Assembly: GCA_037447655.1 (NCBI GenBank)
Contig: JBBHKE010000500.1
Coordinates: 1 to 64,000, forward strand
Source of the DNA: Zygnema cylindricum
Lineage: Eukaryota > Streptophyta > Zygnematophyceae > Zygnematales > Zygnemataceae
Length of the DNA stretch: 64,000 nt
Direction: 5' to 3'
Positions 33,741 to 45,200 of this stretch are shown here, piece after piece; position 1 is the stretch's first letter; each line of letters begins with the position of its first letter. The notes under the pieces were generated by a model, which had not been told where the DNA came from, ran no database searches, and worked only from the letters and a program-made list of their open reading frames with translations. A program made the translations under genes and the position numbers.

Positions 33741-34714
33741 GCTCTCAATGAACAAGGAGAAAATGAAAAAAATGTGGTGTTTTCGAACATTGGTTGAAAT
33801 AGGTGCTTCGCTTTTTTTTCTATAATGATTTAATGAGAGATTGAGCACCGTGCTAAGATTCTCTATGAGTTTCCAAAAGTATAGAGTCTTATAAGTGTGA
33901 TGTTATGCCTTGATAAATGTTTTATATAAGATCAACTTTGTGAATTAATGGTTTATTAACTTCAAAATTAATGTTTTTATACGTAAGAATGCGGTTGAAT
34001 TACTATGTGTAATACAATTTGTCGGAACCAATATGTTTCATCAAATTTGTCGGAACTAGTTGAGCAAAGTGTATAAAATATAATGTCAATTAAAAAATAT
34101 AATATCAATTAACGTTTAGTAATTTAAAATTAGTTGGATTGGAGAATGTGAGAAGATGGACGTTTACATATTTTGATTTAGGTAAGGATACATATGAGGA
34201 ATATTTACTTGCGATATAGGGCAGATAAGTTGTAAAGGGTGTCCCAATGTATTCGATACTTTAAAGAAGTATTTTGGACTTTGGTGAAAATTGTCCATAC
34301 TACTCTTAAGAGCGTCCCAATGTGCGAAAATGAAATCGGAACTTTGGAATATGTAAGTGTAGACATGGGTACAATTGTGACGATTGATCACTACTACGAA
34401 ACTTACGACGATTGTTGACATCTACAAAAACAACAACAACTTTAGGAATCTAATTTGTTGTGACATTGTAGATGCTTAGGGCTTTGTGACATTGTGACGT
34501 CATACTCACTTGTGACGACGTCGACGTCACTAATTCAAGAATTTTACGCCACGGTTTTTCGGTTTCGTTTTTTCGACTTTTCTCAATCTACTTGCCATGA
34601 AAAAATATATAAAGGTAGTCAAAATAATTGTTTTTCAAAGATCTTTCATTCCACACACTGGTATCGTGTCTCACTCTAAAAGGTGAGATAAAAGCCATAG
34701 TGTGAGAGGGAGAG
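33741..34714. other. AT-rich intergenic DNA
   Basis: I see no gene, repeat or element boundary here. The AT-rich sequence has scattered GACGTCGACGTCAC-like palindromic motifs near 34,500-34,525. Confidence 0.5.
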
Positions 34715-35720
34715 AGGAGAGGCGACGACGACGTGAAATTTTGCAGAGGACCCACAAATGAAACTGGAGGTCCGAGACCCTTACAACCTTGCAATTTTTT
34801 TTTCGTACTTGCGTGTGACGGCCAGGGAGAAAAATAGCAAAATACTCTCCCTCAAACCTAAATTTTTCCCACTCCTGTGGCGCGTGCGTGGATCGTTTGT
34901 CATTCGTTGTCCGGGTGATACTCTAACTATAATCACCTCACGAGGTGATTTCTAATAAAGTTTTTTGACGAGTTGGATTCTCTTTCCCGAGGGTCGAAAA
35001 AGAAAAAAAACGCCAAAATGAGTTCACAAGACGACAAACATGGAGTACATTCAATGTATCTAATTGACGTTCATTATACTGTGGCAAAAGTATTTTTTTT
35101 GTATGACTGAATTTTTTCTCGTTGGGGACTGAATTATCTGGGAAACGACAGAAAAAAGTCGATACTTTAATACATTGGGATACCCCGTAAAACTATGAAT
35201 AATATTTGAAGGACGATGTGGGAATAAGACATTCGCAAGCTGATCAATGGGAAGCCAATTCCACGAAGGGGGGAAAGATGACGACGACGTAGACTTTTTC
35301 TAAGGACCCATGAATGAAATGGACGATTGAAACCCCTTCAAAAGTTCAAATATGTTTCCGTACATGCTCGTAGTTTATTAACGTACATGCGCGTCACGAG
35401 CATGGACAAAACTTAGCGTGTACTCTCCGTCTTGCAAAAAAGTTAAAACAACTGTAACGCGTGCAATAACGTACTCGTATTCGTTGCTCATCTGTTACTT
35501 CAAATAAAATCAACTTGCGGGTCGATTTCTGGTGAAGTTTGAAGATGTGCTGAAATGACGTGCCATTGAGTCGAGAAGATCAAGAAGACAAATTAAAGTA
35601 CATTTTAAGTTTCAGCATGACGCAAATTTTACTGTGGTTCTCACCATTGTTTTGTATGGCGTTATGTTTTCTCGTTGCAGGCTCAATTTTGGAGGAAAAA
35701 GACGACTTTTTTTTCTTCAA
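34715..35720. repeat. Diverged two-unit tandem repeat, period about 557 bp
   Basis: The unit starting GGCGACGACGACGTGAAATTTT (34,717) recurs diverged at about 35,275 (GATGACGACGACGTAGACTTTT). Both share ACCCA(C/T)(A/G)AATGAA, CGTACTTGCG/CGTACATGCG, GTGATTTCT/TCGATTTCT, TACTGTGG and TTTTCTCGTTG in the same order. The first unit holds a perfect short hairpin AATCACCTCACGAGGTGATT near 34,930. Confidence 0.7.
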
Positions 35721-35725
35721 TTTAT

Positions 35726-35897
35726 GGGAAGGTACCTTAATTATGCACGGTCACTGCAATTTTGTTAGCGTAACGTTCGGAAGATACCCTAACTATGCAC
35801 GGTCACTGCAATTTTGTTAGCGTAACGTTCGGAAGATACCCTAACTATGCACGGTCACTGCAATTTTGTTAGCGTAACGTTCGGAAGATACCCTAAG
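35726..35897. repeat. 52-bp tandem array, three copies
   Basis: CGGAAGATACCCTAACTATG starts at 35,778, 35,830 and 35,882, with a diverged first copy from about 35,726. The units are nearly identical (TGCACGGTCACTGC, TTTTGTTAGCGTAACG). It lies 326 bp before the scaffold gap. Confidence 0.92.
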
Positions 35898-36222
35898 GGC
35901 GTGTCCCCATGTAACCTATATTTTGAAACGTTATTTTGGAATTTAGCGCTGATTTTACGGTGTACTTTTCAAAGTGTGCCTATGTCAATCGTTACTTGCG
36001 CGTTCATTATTTTGAATATGTGGCAGCTGTACACGTCGCCAATACTTGCGAAACCCAAACTGGTGACATTTGTAGACGCCAACGATCTCGGAACAAACTG
36101 CTGACATTTGTAAGCCGCAAAGAGCTCCTAACATACTGGGACAGTTGTCGACGCCAACTGTCATTTGTTGACGCCCACACGTGAACGACATAAGCAATCG
36201 CCTACGTCTACAAAATGACATT
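35898..36222. other. Unassigned DNA with short repeated motifs
   Basis: Nothing recognisable as a gene. The motif GACATTTGTAGACGCC recurs imperfectly several times between 36,060 and 36,175 (variants ...GTAAGCCGC, ...GTTGACGCC), suggesting a degraded minisatellite. Confidence 0.5.
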
Positions 36223-36232
36223 NNNNNNNNNN
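36223..36232. other. Assembly gap (10 N)
   Basis: Ten N bases; the true size of the gap is unknown. It lies beside tandem repeats and the decayed end of E7, a likely place for misassembly. Confidence 0.98.
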
Positions 36233-37300
36233 CCATGTTAAGCCGTTGTTGTCAACCGACTAATTTTTTAATTGCGTATACATATCTTCCACCCCTTCTA
36301 CAACCTAAAAACATTACTCAAGCGTTGTTAAAAGTAACTCAATCTCTCACGACCTGTCCAAGTTTGAATTTTCTACTTCCAATTGACGAACGAGTACTTC
36401 AATGGTCTACTCAAGCTCTTGTATCAGTTGGCACACGTTCTGAACGGTCTGAGTTCAACCTATACCTTAAATCACCCCTCTCCATAATTTCTGATCGGTT
36501 TTCTTAAATCGTTGTTCCTCCAATCGGTCCCAACAGCCAAAGCTTGCCCACTCTTTCCTCCACTTCATATCTCGATCGTGTTCTCCCGAACAAAAATCAT
36601 CTCTACCACTAAATTCCATATCCAACTTGAGTCTGGCAAGTCTTGCACACGGTTGACTATGTTCTCGAACTCATCTGGTAACTTCATGAGCAAGCAGTTA
36701 ACCTTCATCTTTTAAGTTTGAACCTGTCCAGCACTCTCTAACTCAATGAAAATTGTTGCGAACTCATTACAAAAATCCAACATCTTCCCCACCTTCTATA
36801 CATATGCGTTAATTTTTTAATCAGCCAACTGTTGTTGCCGAATTGTACCACTTCGGTACATCTCTATGAGAGCCACCCAAAGATCAAATGCCCTCTCTAC
36901 CACCGAATGAGGAGATGCAAGCCCTTGAGTAAGATAGTGGAGGATGAAGTGCTTTGTCGCCATATTGTTGTAGTCCTAGGTATAGGTATCATTCTCCTCG
37001 TTCCTCGGAATAGGTGATAGGAATCCCGAACTCGTTGCTATCAGTGTGATCATCTCCTTCTCCTTTCCTTCGTCCGCCACCTCCCCTTCCTTTGTCTCCT
37101 CTATTGGAGATGGATCTGCATCTCTGGTGAATTTGCTTCTTCCAAACCCTCGAAGGATGCCAAGACTTGATAGACGCCTTAGTCATCCACTCACTATTTG
37201 CTAAAACCTTTTCTCACATAGAGCTCCAGTCATCATACTCTCCCAATATGTGAAGTCAGTTCCATTAAAGATGGGCAACCTAGAGGGTGGGCCTATAACT
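36233..37300 (-). pseudogene. E7 copia gag fragment
   Basis: The minus strand from 37,300 leftwards shows VIGPPSRLPIFNG, then the capsid region with a CNEFATIFIELESAGQ-like stretch and MKLPDEFENIVNRVQ (about 36,640-36,700) and an IFVRENTIEI stretch, similar to E5. Left of about 36,540 the sequence becomes hard to align. No pol follows before the gap. Primer site: plus-strand GTGGGCCTATAAC at 37,287-37,299. Confidence 0.8.
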
Positions 37301-39342
37301 TGCAACTCAGAGACCTCCATAGGTCCTCACAGTAGGCAGCTCACACAAAGCCTCTAGGATGGCCCTGACCCCTTTTGTGTTTCAGCAATAATAACTGCCA
37401 CCGTGGTAGAAAAATGTTGTTTTGGAAACCTTGAGTTCTCTCTATATCTTGCTGCTATGCTGCCATGCTGCGCTAAGTGTGACATCGCAACTAAAAACCT
37501 TGAGCACTCTACACTTGTTGCTGTGCTGCTATGCTGCTCTGATCTGACATCGCAGCTGCGCTGCTCTAATATCACAGCTGCGCTGACATATCATAGCAGT
37601 CATAGCAGTCGTAGCAGAGTCATAGCAGCTATAGTAGTCTGCGCATGAAAGGTGTTCTGAATATGAGTCAGTTTGTGTGAAGATAAATTGACGAGGACAT
37701 GATTTAACGAGTATGTAAACTCGAAAGGGAGTACACAGATTTGGTGCACTCCAGGCACACGTGTCGGTCCGTGAGAAAGTCAAGTTTGGTTGTTCTAGAA
37801 GAAAAGGTACAATTACATTTGACGACCAAAGTTACACGTGGAGGTTCATCTTTGGTGATGAAAGAATACGTGGAAAGCGGACGGATTCCGCCGTCATTTT
37901 TGGAAGAGAAGTATTGACTGTACCGTCATTTCAGCGGACGAACTTTAACGGCGTACTATTTCATTTCTAGCTGCTGTCAGATTGGTGGAAATAATTATGT
38001 GCATTCGACGGTGGGATTTTGTTAATGAAGAGTAGTGTACCAATCGACCACGCTAGTTGTAGTACGGTGTGATCAACCGTAGGCTCACTTGTATATATAA
38101 GACTTAGATTACTTTAGGAAAAGTAGGATTGTTGTGTAGGAAAAACTGCGAAGCAGTTTTTGGGTGTGTTTGAATTATAAGATCATTGTGATATTTTGGC
38201 AGAACTTTGTGAAATTGTGCATGTGGTTTCTTTGGTGTATATTTTATATTGTGGCAAATTTGCAGACCTAGGGAGTGTGTGGTTTGCTTGGGGCTTCATT
38301 GTGAATTTGGTTGTGTGTGGGATTTTGTGAGAGTTTCCTGTTTGCACAATTGATTATCATGGCAATTGCCGGTGCTTCTTCATCTTCTTCAGTGGCACCA
38401 GCTGCCTCAAATCAACAAAAAAACCTCTGACCACCTTCACTTTTGTGAAGGGAAGACATCCTTGAGTCGATAGCAAAAAGAATCTTTGAATATGCTCCCC
38501 TGAGCAGTAAGTTATAGAGGGTCAAAGTTGACCTTTTGTACAGAAGCTCTCTAGGAGAGATGGTCCTATCTACCAAATTTTCCTATCTCTCTCTAAAACT
38601 CTATCTACTAAAGTACGACACCAATCAAAATACTGTGTCGTACAAAAAGGTACAAGTACTTTTTGTACGACCATTGTACGACATGGCTAACCACTCGACA
38701 CATGTCATACCTGGATTCGTTTTTGTAATCCTCGATGATGGCGTTATCCAATGTGGCCGTGCCGTGTGTTAATTGATGTAGCGGTGACCGAAAACCGCAA
38801 AATTCTATTCCGCGATCTCGACATCCTTCGCGGTCGTCCGATCAAACCGGGTTTTAATCGTAGCTGTCATAAATCGATGCGCGATATTTGTTTCGCTGTC
38901 GAAACAAAATGGCGGTATCTGTTTCGGAACCGTACCGTACTCCGTACTTTACAAAATTGTATCCACGCACGACGTTTATAGTTTGCGTTAAATAAATTAG
39001 TTCACGCTTAACAGTTTATATATTTATCAAACCCTATATGTCTCACCACCGATCCTAAACTTGTAAGATAAAGCTAACCGCTACCGGCTAGCTTGACAGA
39101 CTGTAGGTACCTAGATCAATTTTTTGGGTCTGTGAAACACCCTTCTAGTAAATCTACTAAAACATTTGCTTGTCTCTCTCTGGATAGCACATGCAGCCAT
39201 GACTCTATCTCCCTCTTCAACCTTCAGTGACTAAGACAAGTGTGGGAGCTGAAGAGAGGAGTTAGAGGAAGACTGCCTCGGCTTCTTTTCTGCATTTAAT
39301 TTTAGACTTGGCAAATACTAAAAAGAACCATTAATTTCTACA
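37301..39342 (-). repeat. E7 5' LTR, split by solo LTR S3
   Basis: The LTR starts TGCAACTCAGAG and ends AATTTCTACA (CAACA changed to CTACA). It is the E2/E3/E5-type LTR, including a tRNA-like module near 39,055-39,130. S3 occupies 37,415-38,417. On the minus strand ATG GAG GTC TCT GAG starts Gag inside the LTR. Confidence 0.85.
37415..38417 (+). mobile_element. Solo LTR S3
   Basis: This 1,003-bp LTR starts TGTTGTTTTGG and ends AAATCAACA, with flanks AAAAA on both sides (37,410-37,414 and 38,418-38,422). The right end is open from ATG GCA ATT GCC (MAIAGASSSSSVAPAASNQ), as in S2. The left part includes CTGCTATGCTGC-like short repeats (37,448-37,640). Confidence 0.88.
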
Positions 39343-39958
39343 GTAAACATGCGGAGACGTCTGTTTCTAGTGTTTACTGGCACGACGTTCCATTATGTCG
39401 TGCCAGTGAACATCGTTTCTCAATTATGATTGTCGCCACGTAGGTAAGTTTTCAGATTCTTCAAATCTAAAAATATTGTTATATTCTTCCAACTGAAAAT
39501 TTGTATATAATATTTGTACGGAGGGAGGGAGGGAGAAAAACCGTTTTTTCGACAAAGTGCGATTCGATTAAACTGCGCCGTCGGATTCTTCGCAATTTTC
39601 GGATCGCGACGGCCGCCTTTCGACTTCCCGCCTGACCCTTCACACGTGTGGCACGGTCGCACGCTTTGGCGGCTATTCCATGTGGTAGAGGCCAAAAGTT
39701 GTACTGCCACGCAGAAATCTCCCTGATTTGTGGACGCGTTGTAACACTATCTTCAGCTTCTTCGCACGTGTGCGTGGGAACATTTTTTAACGTTTTCGAT
39801 ACGTGTGTAAAAACCGTTGAAAGGCTCCAATGGGAAATTTAATGAGGATCCAATTTCCACGTGAGCTGCAAAATCGAGCTGTCGCACGTGTGTAGACGAC
39901 CTGCAGGCTACAGTGCTTGCAAAGGTCCAAATATGTCAGTGGTCCGTACGCCTTGCAA
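39343..39958. other. Intergenic DNA
   Basis: No gene recognised. A short palindromic stretch GGCACGACGTTCCATTATGT / GTCGTGCC occurs near 39,378-39,407. Open frames on either strand here lack any recognisable domain. Confidence 0.4.
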
Positions 39959-40181
39959 CAGTACACCGCCAATCGTTATTAGCGTTGTGTACGCTAATTC
40001 CGTCCCACTTTTTTTTTTTATTCTCAAATAGAGTTATCCACACTATTTAAAAAAAACCTAATTCCTAATTAGAATAGACGATTTCTTCGAAAATTTCCAA
40101 ATTCCCAATTAGCGTAAACCACGCTAATTATTCGTATACGCTAAAAAAACTTACACGCTAATAACGATTGGCGGTGTACTG
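39959..40181. mobile_element. MITE copy M1
   Basis: This 223-bp element has 27-bp terminal inverted repeats: CAGTACACCGCCAATCGTTA at the left and its exact complement at the right. The interior is AT-rich and non-coding. CACGCTAAT motifs recur just inside the ends. The ends match M2-M4 (ACACCG..AATCGTTATTAGCGT). The superfamily is not clear; ends close to CACTA allow a CACTA-derived element. Confidence 0.88.
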
Positions 40182-40797
40182 TAATGTACTATACTGTACA
40201 GGCCGACTCAGGCTTTCTGGCGAGTAAAATCGGCATGCCACGTGGTGCGCAACTAGGCGTGGAGGCCCTGAAGCGGAAGTGACCGCCGCTAATCTACTAC
40301 AGTAGTTCGGCCGTACTTCCATTAGGGAATAAATGAGGTTAGTATATTGAATGCCGTACTGTGTCGTACCATTCGGTACCTTTTTTGTTTTTTTTTTTAA
40401 GGAAAACCATATTCACTGAAGAATCGCTAAGGTTATGGGCGTAAAAATTGACCATCCGATGGTCTCTGCTTTTTTAATCCGATACGCCATCTCGCGAACC
40501 CTCCAGTGTGCGGCCAATCTCGTCAAAGAGGACACGTCGCACAGACTGAACGTATAGTTTGGTCCACGTGGAAAAGAGCAAAAATATCTGCGATGAACGC
40601 GCTATGGGATGCCTACACGCCGTAAGGTCACGTGCCTTACGCTTGGGTGGTGCCGCAATAAAATCTTCGACGAAGGATTTCCTTTAACGCTCCTTTTGCC
40701 ATCCACTGACATTGTCGTACAAATTTGACATTTGCGTACGCTTTTACTAATCTTACGTTTCGTCCGCACATAATTTTTATTCAAATTTTGCGCTGGT
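40182..40797. other. Intergenic DNA
   Basis: No gene recognised. Mixed sequence between two MITEs with several GTAC-containing motifs (CCGTACTTCC, CCGTACTGTG). Confidence 0.4.
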
Positions 40798-41013
40798 ACA
40801 CCGTGAATCGTTATTAGCGTCAATGTTTTTTCGCCACTTAAAACATATTTTCTCCGTACACACTTGTGGATTTTCAATTTGAGACCTCCAATCGGAAACT
40901 GAGAATATTACCTTTCAATCGCAACCGTCAGATCCACAATCGGACAAGTGTGTACGGAAAAACATGTTTTAAGTGGCGAAAAAAACATTGACGCTAATAA
41001 CGATTCACGGTGT
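40798..41013. mobile_element. Foldback MITE copy M2
   Basis: This 216-bp element is an almost complete hairpin. About 70 bases from each end (ACACCGTGAATCGTTATTAG, on to CGCCACTTAAAACAT and CCGTACACACTTGT) are complementary with few mismatches, and pairing weakens toward the middle. Same end sequence family as M1, M3 and M4; its interior resembles M3. Confidence 0.9.
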
Positions 41014-41453
41014 TATAGATATTGCTTTCAGACTTCGCACTCGAAGATTATTTGTAGATATTGAGAATCGAATATCAACCTACGTGGTACCAACCAGAAT
41101 GAGCCACGCAAATAGAAAGTTGTTTGTTGGACCCGACCTAATGTAAGACACGCCAAAGATGTAAATGGTATCCGTACATTTACCGAAGTCCGGACGTATC
41201 CGTACATTTACCGAGGCCGCTTAATGGAAGTCCGGCCTTATGCGAGGCATTTGGCAAACTCGCCTGACATTCTCCGACACGAGAACCGCCTTTCTTCCTT
41301 CGGGTTCGGAGACAAGTGAACGTACGGTATGATCTTGTTGACAGTGATCCGTACACAATTGTGTACGTAAAGGCCTTTAGAGTGAGGGCATTTTTTAAGG
41401 GCCTTGCAATCCTTTTCTATTTTGTCGTTTAAGACATAACTTTCAATTGTTGC
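41014..41453. other. Intergenic DNA
   Basis: No gene recognised. A repeated TATCCGTACATTTACCGA occurs at about 41,168 and 41,198, giving a short 30-bp tandem duplication. Confidence 0.5.
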
Positions 41454-41879
41454 ATTCACACTAGAAATGGATGATGAATGAGATGAGGAAACGAATAATC
41501 CCGTACCATTCATTCCGCAAAAAAACAAAAACAGAGGCGCCAAACAGGCCGACCGCTCGGCTGTCAACCTTTTTGGAGCGTAGCGACGGACAAAACTTAC
41601 GGTTAAGTGCGTCAAAACTTACACAACTGTGGTAAATCATCTTCTTTTCAGGAAAACCTTTTCGGAATGCATACATCGACTTTGAAAAAACAGGAAGTCG
41701 TATCACGAATGAATGAATGGTACGACGGGTTTGAGTCATCGGCGCATAATTGTACGGCAACATGAATCACATCGCGACGTTTTTGTTGACGTGAGATGAC
41801 GTCAAGGGCGATTCACGTCCAAACAAAAAAAAAGACATTCATTTCCGCATCTCATTCATCATCCATTCCTAGTGTGAAT
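41454..41879. mobile_element. M5, inverted-repeat element upstream of CYFIP
   Basis: This 426-bp segment has ends that are imperfect inverted repeats of about 45 bp: ATTCACACTAGAAATGGATG at the left and, complemented, ATTCACACTAGGAATGGATG at the right. A second inverted pair lies inside (CGTACCATTCATTCCGC and GAATGAATGGTACGACGGG). It is non-coding. The end sequence differs from M1-M4, so it is a separate family. It ends 388 bp before the CYFIP start codon. Confidence 0.82.
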
Positions 41880-42267
41880 ACAGCAAATTGTAGCAAGTTT
41901 AACCAAAATGACGCGTGCACTTATCATTTCCCATATTTTATTTCCATAAACGTGAGTGGTAAAGCCGTATAGCCATGTAGGTAAGCATGATGGAAATGTT
42001 TTATTTCGACGACCAATTAATGTAGGAGATGAAAGTCCCTACATACTTCAAGCATGACAACGCTAAGCAAAACTAAAAATCTCAAACTGGTATCTACAAA
42101 ACCAAGTACAGAATAACATTTTGTAAAAACCTACATTTGGTATTGCTGTTTGTTTGCATGCTGAATTATTAGTTTTCAAATATCTTACGATTCACAAATT
42201 CTTTAGTTATCATTCCTATCCACCAATTTAGGCTGTAACCTCGAGGCGAGCCCGATTGCCATGCAAA
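41880..42267 (+). promoter_or_regulatory. Region upstream of CYFIP (promoter and 5' UTR)
   Basis: These 388 bp lie between M5 and the CYFIP start codon. No sure TATA box was identified. It must hold the 5' UTR and probably the core promoter, unless further 5' UTR exons exist. An out-of-frame ATG at 42,261, seven bases before the main ATG, opens a 20-codon frame ending at 42,323. Confidence 0.4.
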
Positions 42268-45200
42268 ATGGCGGCAGTTGTAGAGGAAGCTATCATGACT
42301 CTTTTGACTCTTGCACTTCCTGACGAACAAGGAACACTTGGAGGTTTACACGACTCCCATTATGGAAACGCTTCATCAAGGACCAGTCAAGTTGGTGTGT
42401 AACATTAGCTCAGATATCTGGAGATACGTTTAGTAATGTTTTGTCAATAAATGTGTGTGCGTGGATAGATTTAGAAGCCTAGTGGTCATTTTTTTTCTTA
42501 GTTGTTTGCGTAAATTCCACAACAGTGATTCTTTCAGCTTGGGTGCTATACAACTCAAATGGTTTCAATCTTCCTTGCTGGCAAACATTTAGAGTATTTC
42601 ATTTAATAAATTTAGAGCCATCCTTTCCTTCTTTACTTTCATTTTAAATTGTTTCACTTAAAAAGGAATATTATGTCGTGAATTTACATTATTTCATCCA
42701 ATGCTCAAAAATTTAAAGCTATCCTTTCCTTATCTGTTTTCAATATTGGTAATTGTGTCACTTAAGGATTTTGTAGTTACGTGGGTTGAAGGAAACTGAC
42801 ATATTTGTCAACAATATTTTTCACTATTTCTCAAACGATTGAGAAGGACGGTTATTTTTTAACGATTTTGAAGCAGGAAGGTGTGCATATTAATTGTTTG
42901 TTTTGCAAAGGCCTGTCACTCATGGGTTTCGTCTTTTAAAGGCATTTCAGGGCTGTTGGTCGAATCAAGCATTAAAAGCTCAATTATTTTCTCATTAATC
43001 ACCTAAGGTTATTTACTGTAGGACCGCCTATGTTTTTTGTGTCTGTCTAGAGATTCTGAGAATGAGTACAACTGCACAGCGATTGTAAACTCATCCAGAG
43101 CTTTGGAATACGCTTCACTCTATAGATAACTTAACAAACCTTAAACGACCTTACAAAAATCCAGAAATTTTTTAATGCACTGGCGCGTTTCAAATGACCT
43201 GTATTTTGGCTCTTGTGAAGAGATGATTATATTCAATTCAGTTACCGGACTTGCACCGTGATCTTTTCATAACCTTCTCCATTTGCATTGCGGTTTCTCC
43301 AAGGAACCTTTCCCTTTCTTTGTTGTTTGGGATAAGGAACTTTTGCCTTCCTTTGTTGTTTACGCCAACGCAATTATATTGGGTGCATTTGGATTTGCAT
43401 TTTACCGCGCGACAACTTTTCAAGTTTTCAAATTTCCACTCTGACTGCGACTATCAGGTGAAGGAAGTGTTGTTGGTTACGCACACGGATTTGGCTAAGC
43501 GGCCATAGTTAAATGTTCTGGTTCACAGCTAGAGCCTTTTGCAACCAGTTGTGCGGGGAGACCGATTATTTCACAAAGTTACATGATATCCTTCCAGTTA
43601 TCTCTTTGATTTTTTGAAGAGTTTTTAACATTGTTCATCTTAGTTAAGCAGATATATTTGGAACTGGATTTTCACGACAAATGTATAATCGAATGAGCTG
43701 TAATTAGCTCTTAAGATATTATTCATTCAGCATGGTCTGTTTGTAAGTCAATGGAAGAGGCAAACAACAGAATGTTCATTGACTCATCATTGACTCAAGG
43801 ATATAGCTTTCTTAGAAAGCAATTATTTTTTTGTTTGAACGTCCTTGCGATATAAGTACAAAAGTAGTGTGATCCAGATTTGTGTGCATCAGGCATGGCC
43901 TCGTATGAATGCCTATTTTTCTGGCAAAACTGTGGTCCATATTTCTCTCTGTGTAGTTCTCAAAATTTTCGGACCGATGTTGTGTTACAAGAAGTATTGA
44001 CATTTTTTATAAACAGTCCGCAATAATGGTCATTAGCTGACTGGAAGGAGCTGGCTTGAAGTGAAGAAAATTAGTAGTAATGACCAGAGATGGCGGAATA
44101 ACTTCTTATTCCATTAACTTTTACAGTAATTTCCTCTGTAATTTTTGGTAATGCAAGGAACTGATCTCGAGTAGGACACTGGAAGAACCATGTGCCATGT
44201 TGCCCAGTTGAGAAGGCTTTGTTTTTGTATGATTTTTTGCTAATTGAACAACACGAAGCTTTGCAGTCGAAGAGCAGGTTTATGTTGTTCAATTTCTAAG
44301 TCAACTTATTTTCTCATATATTTTCATTTGCAGAGCACAGTGATGTTCCAGCATTCTCTCTGAACTTAGAGCAGGATACTAAGTGTATCATTCGCCTGGT
44401 AAGCTTTTTTTTTTTTTGGCAATCTTCATGTGGTTTTAAAAAGAATATATTCCAAGCCAGGATGAAGTAAACATATATTTTTTTGCTGAATGGTTTTTAT
44501 TTGCCATCAAATTGATGTGTGATGCGGTTACGCGGATGCACGTTTCTTTTCTCTAGCGATACTATCTCCATGACAAACAAAGTGTTGTGCAAATTTAAAT
44601 GCAAGTTCCTCGAAGCCTCCATTTGAGATTTCCGCTCTTTTAAAGACATCTGCATAAATAAATAAAAAAATTCAGCCAGGTTAGATGATTAGGAACCCAT
44701 TTGCTGGATTGGTATGCTCAAGTAGTAATGAACAGTATCGTGTGTGTTTACGAATTTCTTACAGCCGTGGAAAACAGAGTTAGTTTGCAATTCTTACTTG
44801 GGTTACAGTCCGTAGGAAAGGTGACTATAAGGAAAGGTTGTAAAGGAGGTGAATGTGCCTGTTCTTATTTTGCAGGAAACTCTAATAGATGAAGCCAATG
44901 AAATGCTAGCAATGCTGTACACCTATCGAGCATGTGTCAAAGCTCTCCCACAGGTATTTGATAGGCCCAAAACCTATTTGCTTGTTTGAGTCTAATCGGA
45001 ATATGTTCCTCACTCCCCATTATTAATCCGGATTCCTATTGGCAGGTGTAGTTGCATGATCTCATTGTGAGTCTACACATGTTAATGCTTTCAAATGGGA
45101 TACAATCCATATTAACTTATGTTTCTCAACCTGTAGTAACTTTTTTGCCTCATATTTATTCTTTAAAAAAACTGGAATTGACTTGGTTGGTCTGGTCCAG

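Noticed and set aside
35726-35897. CRISPR array
   Set aside because: The 52-bp units are direct tandem copies without spacers, in eukaryotic nuclear DNA.
35560-36184. Open frames of about 85 residues at 35,560-36,184
   Set aside because: They run through the 52-bp array and repeated short motifs and show no known domain.
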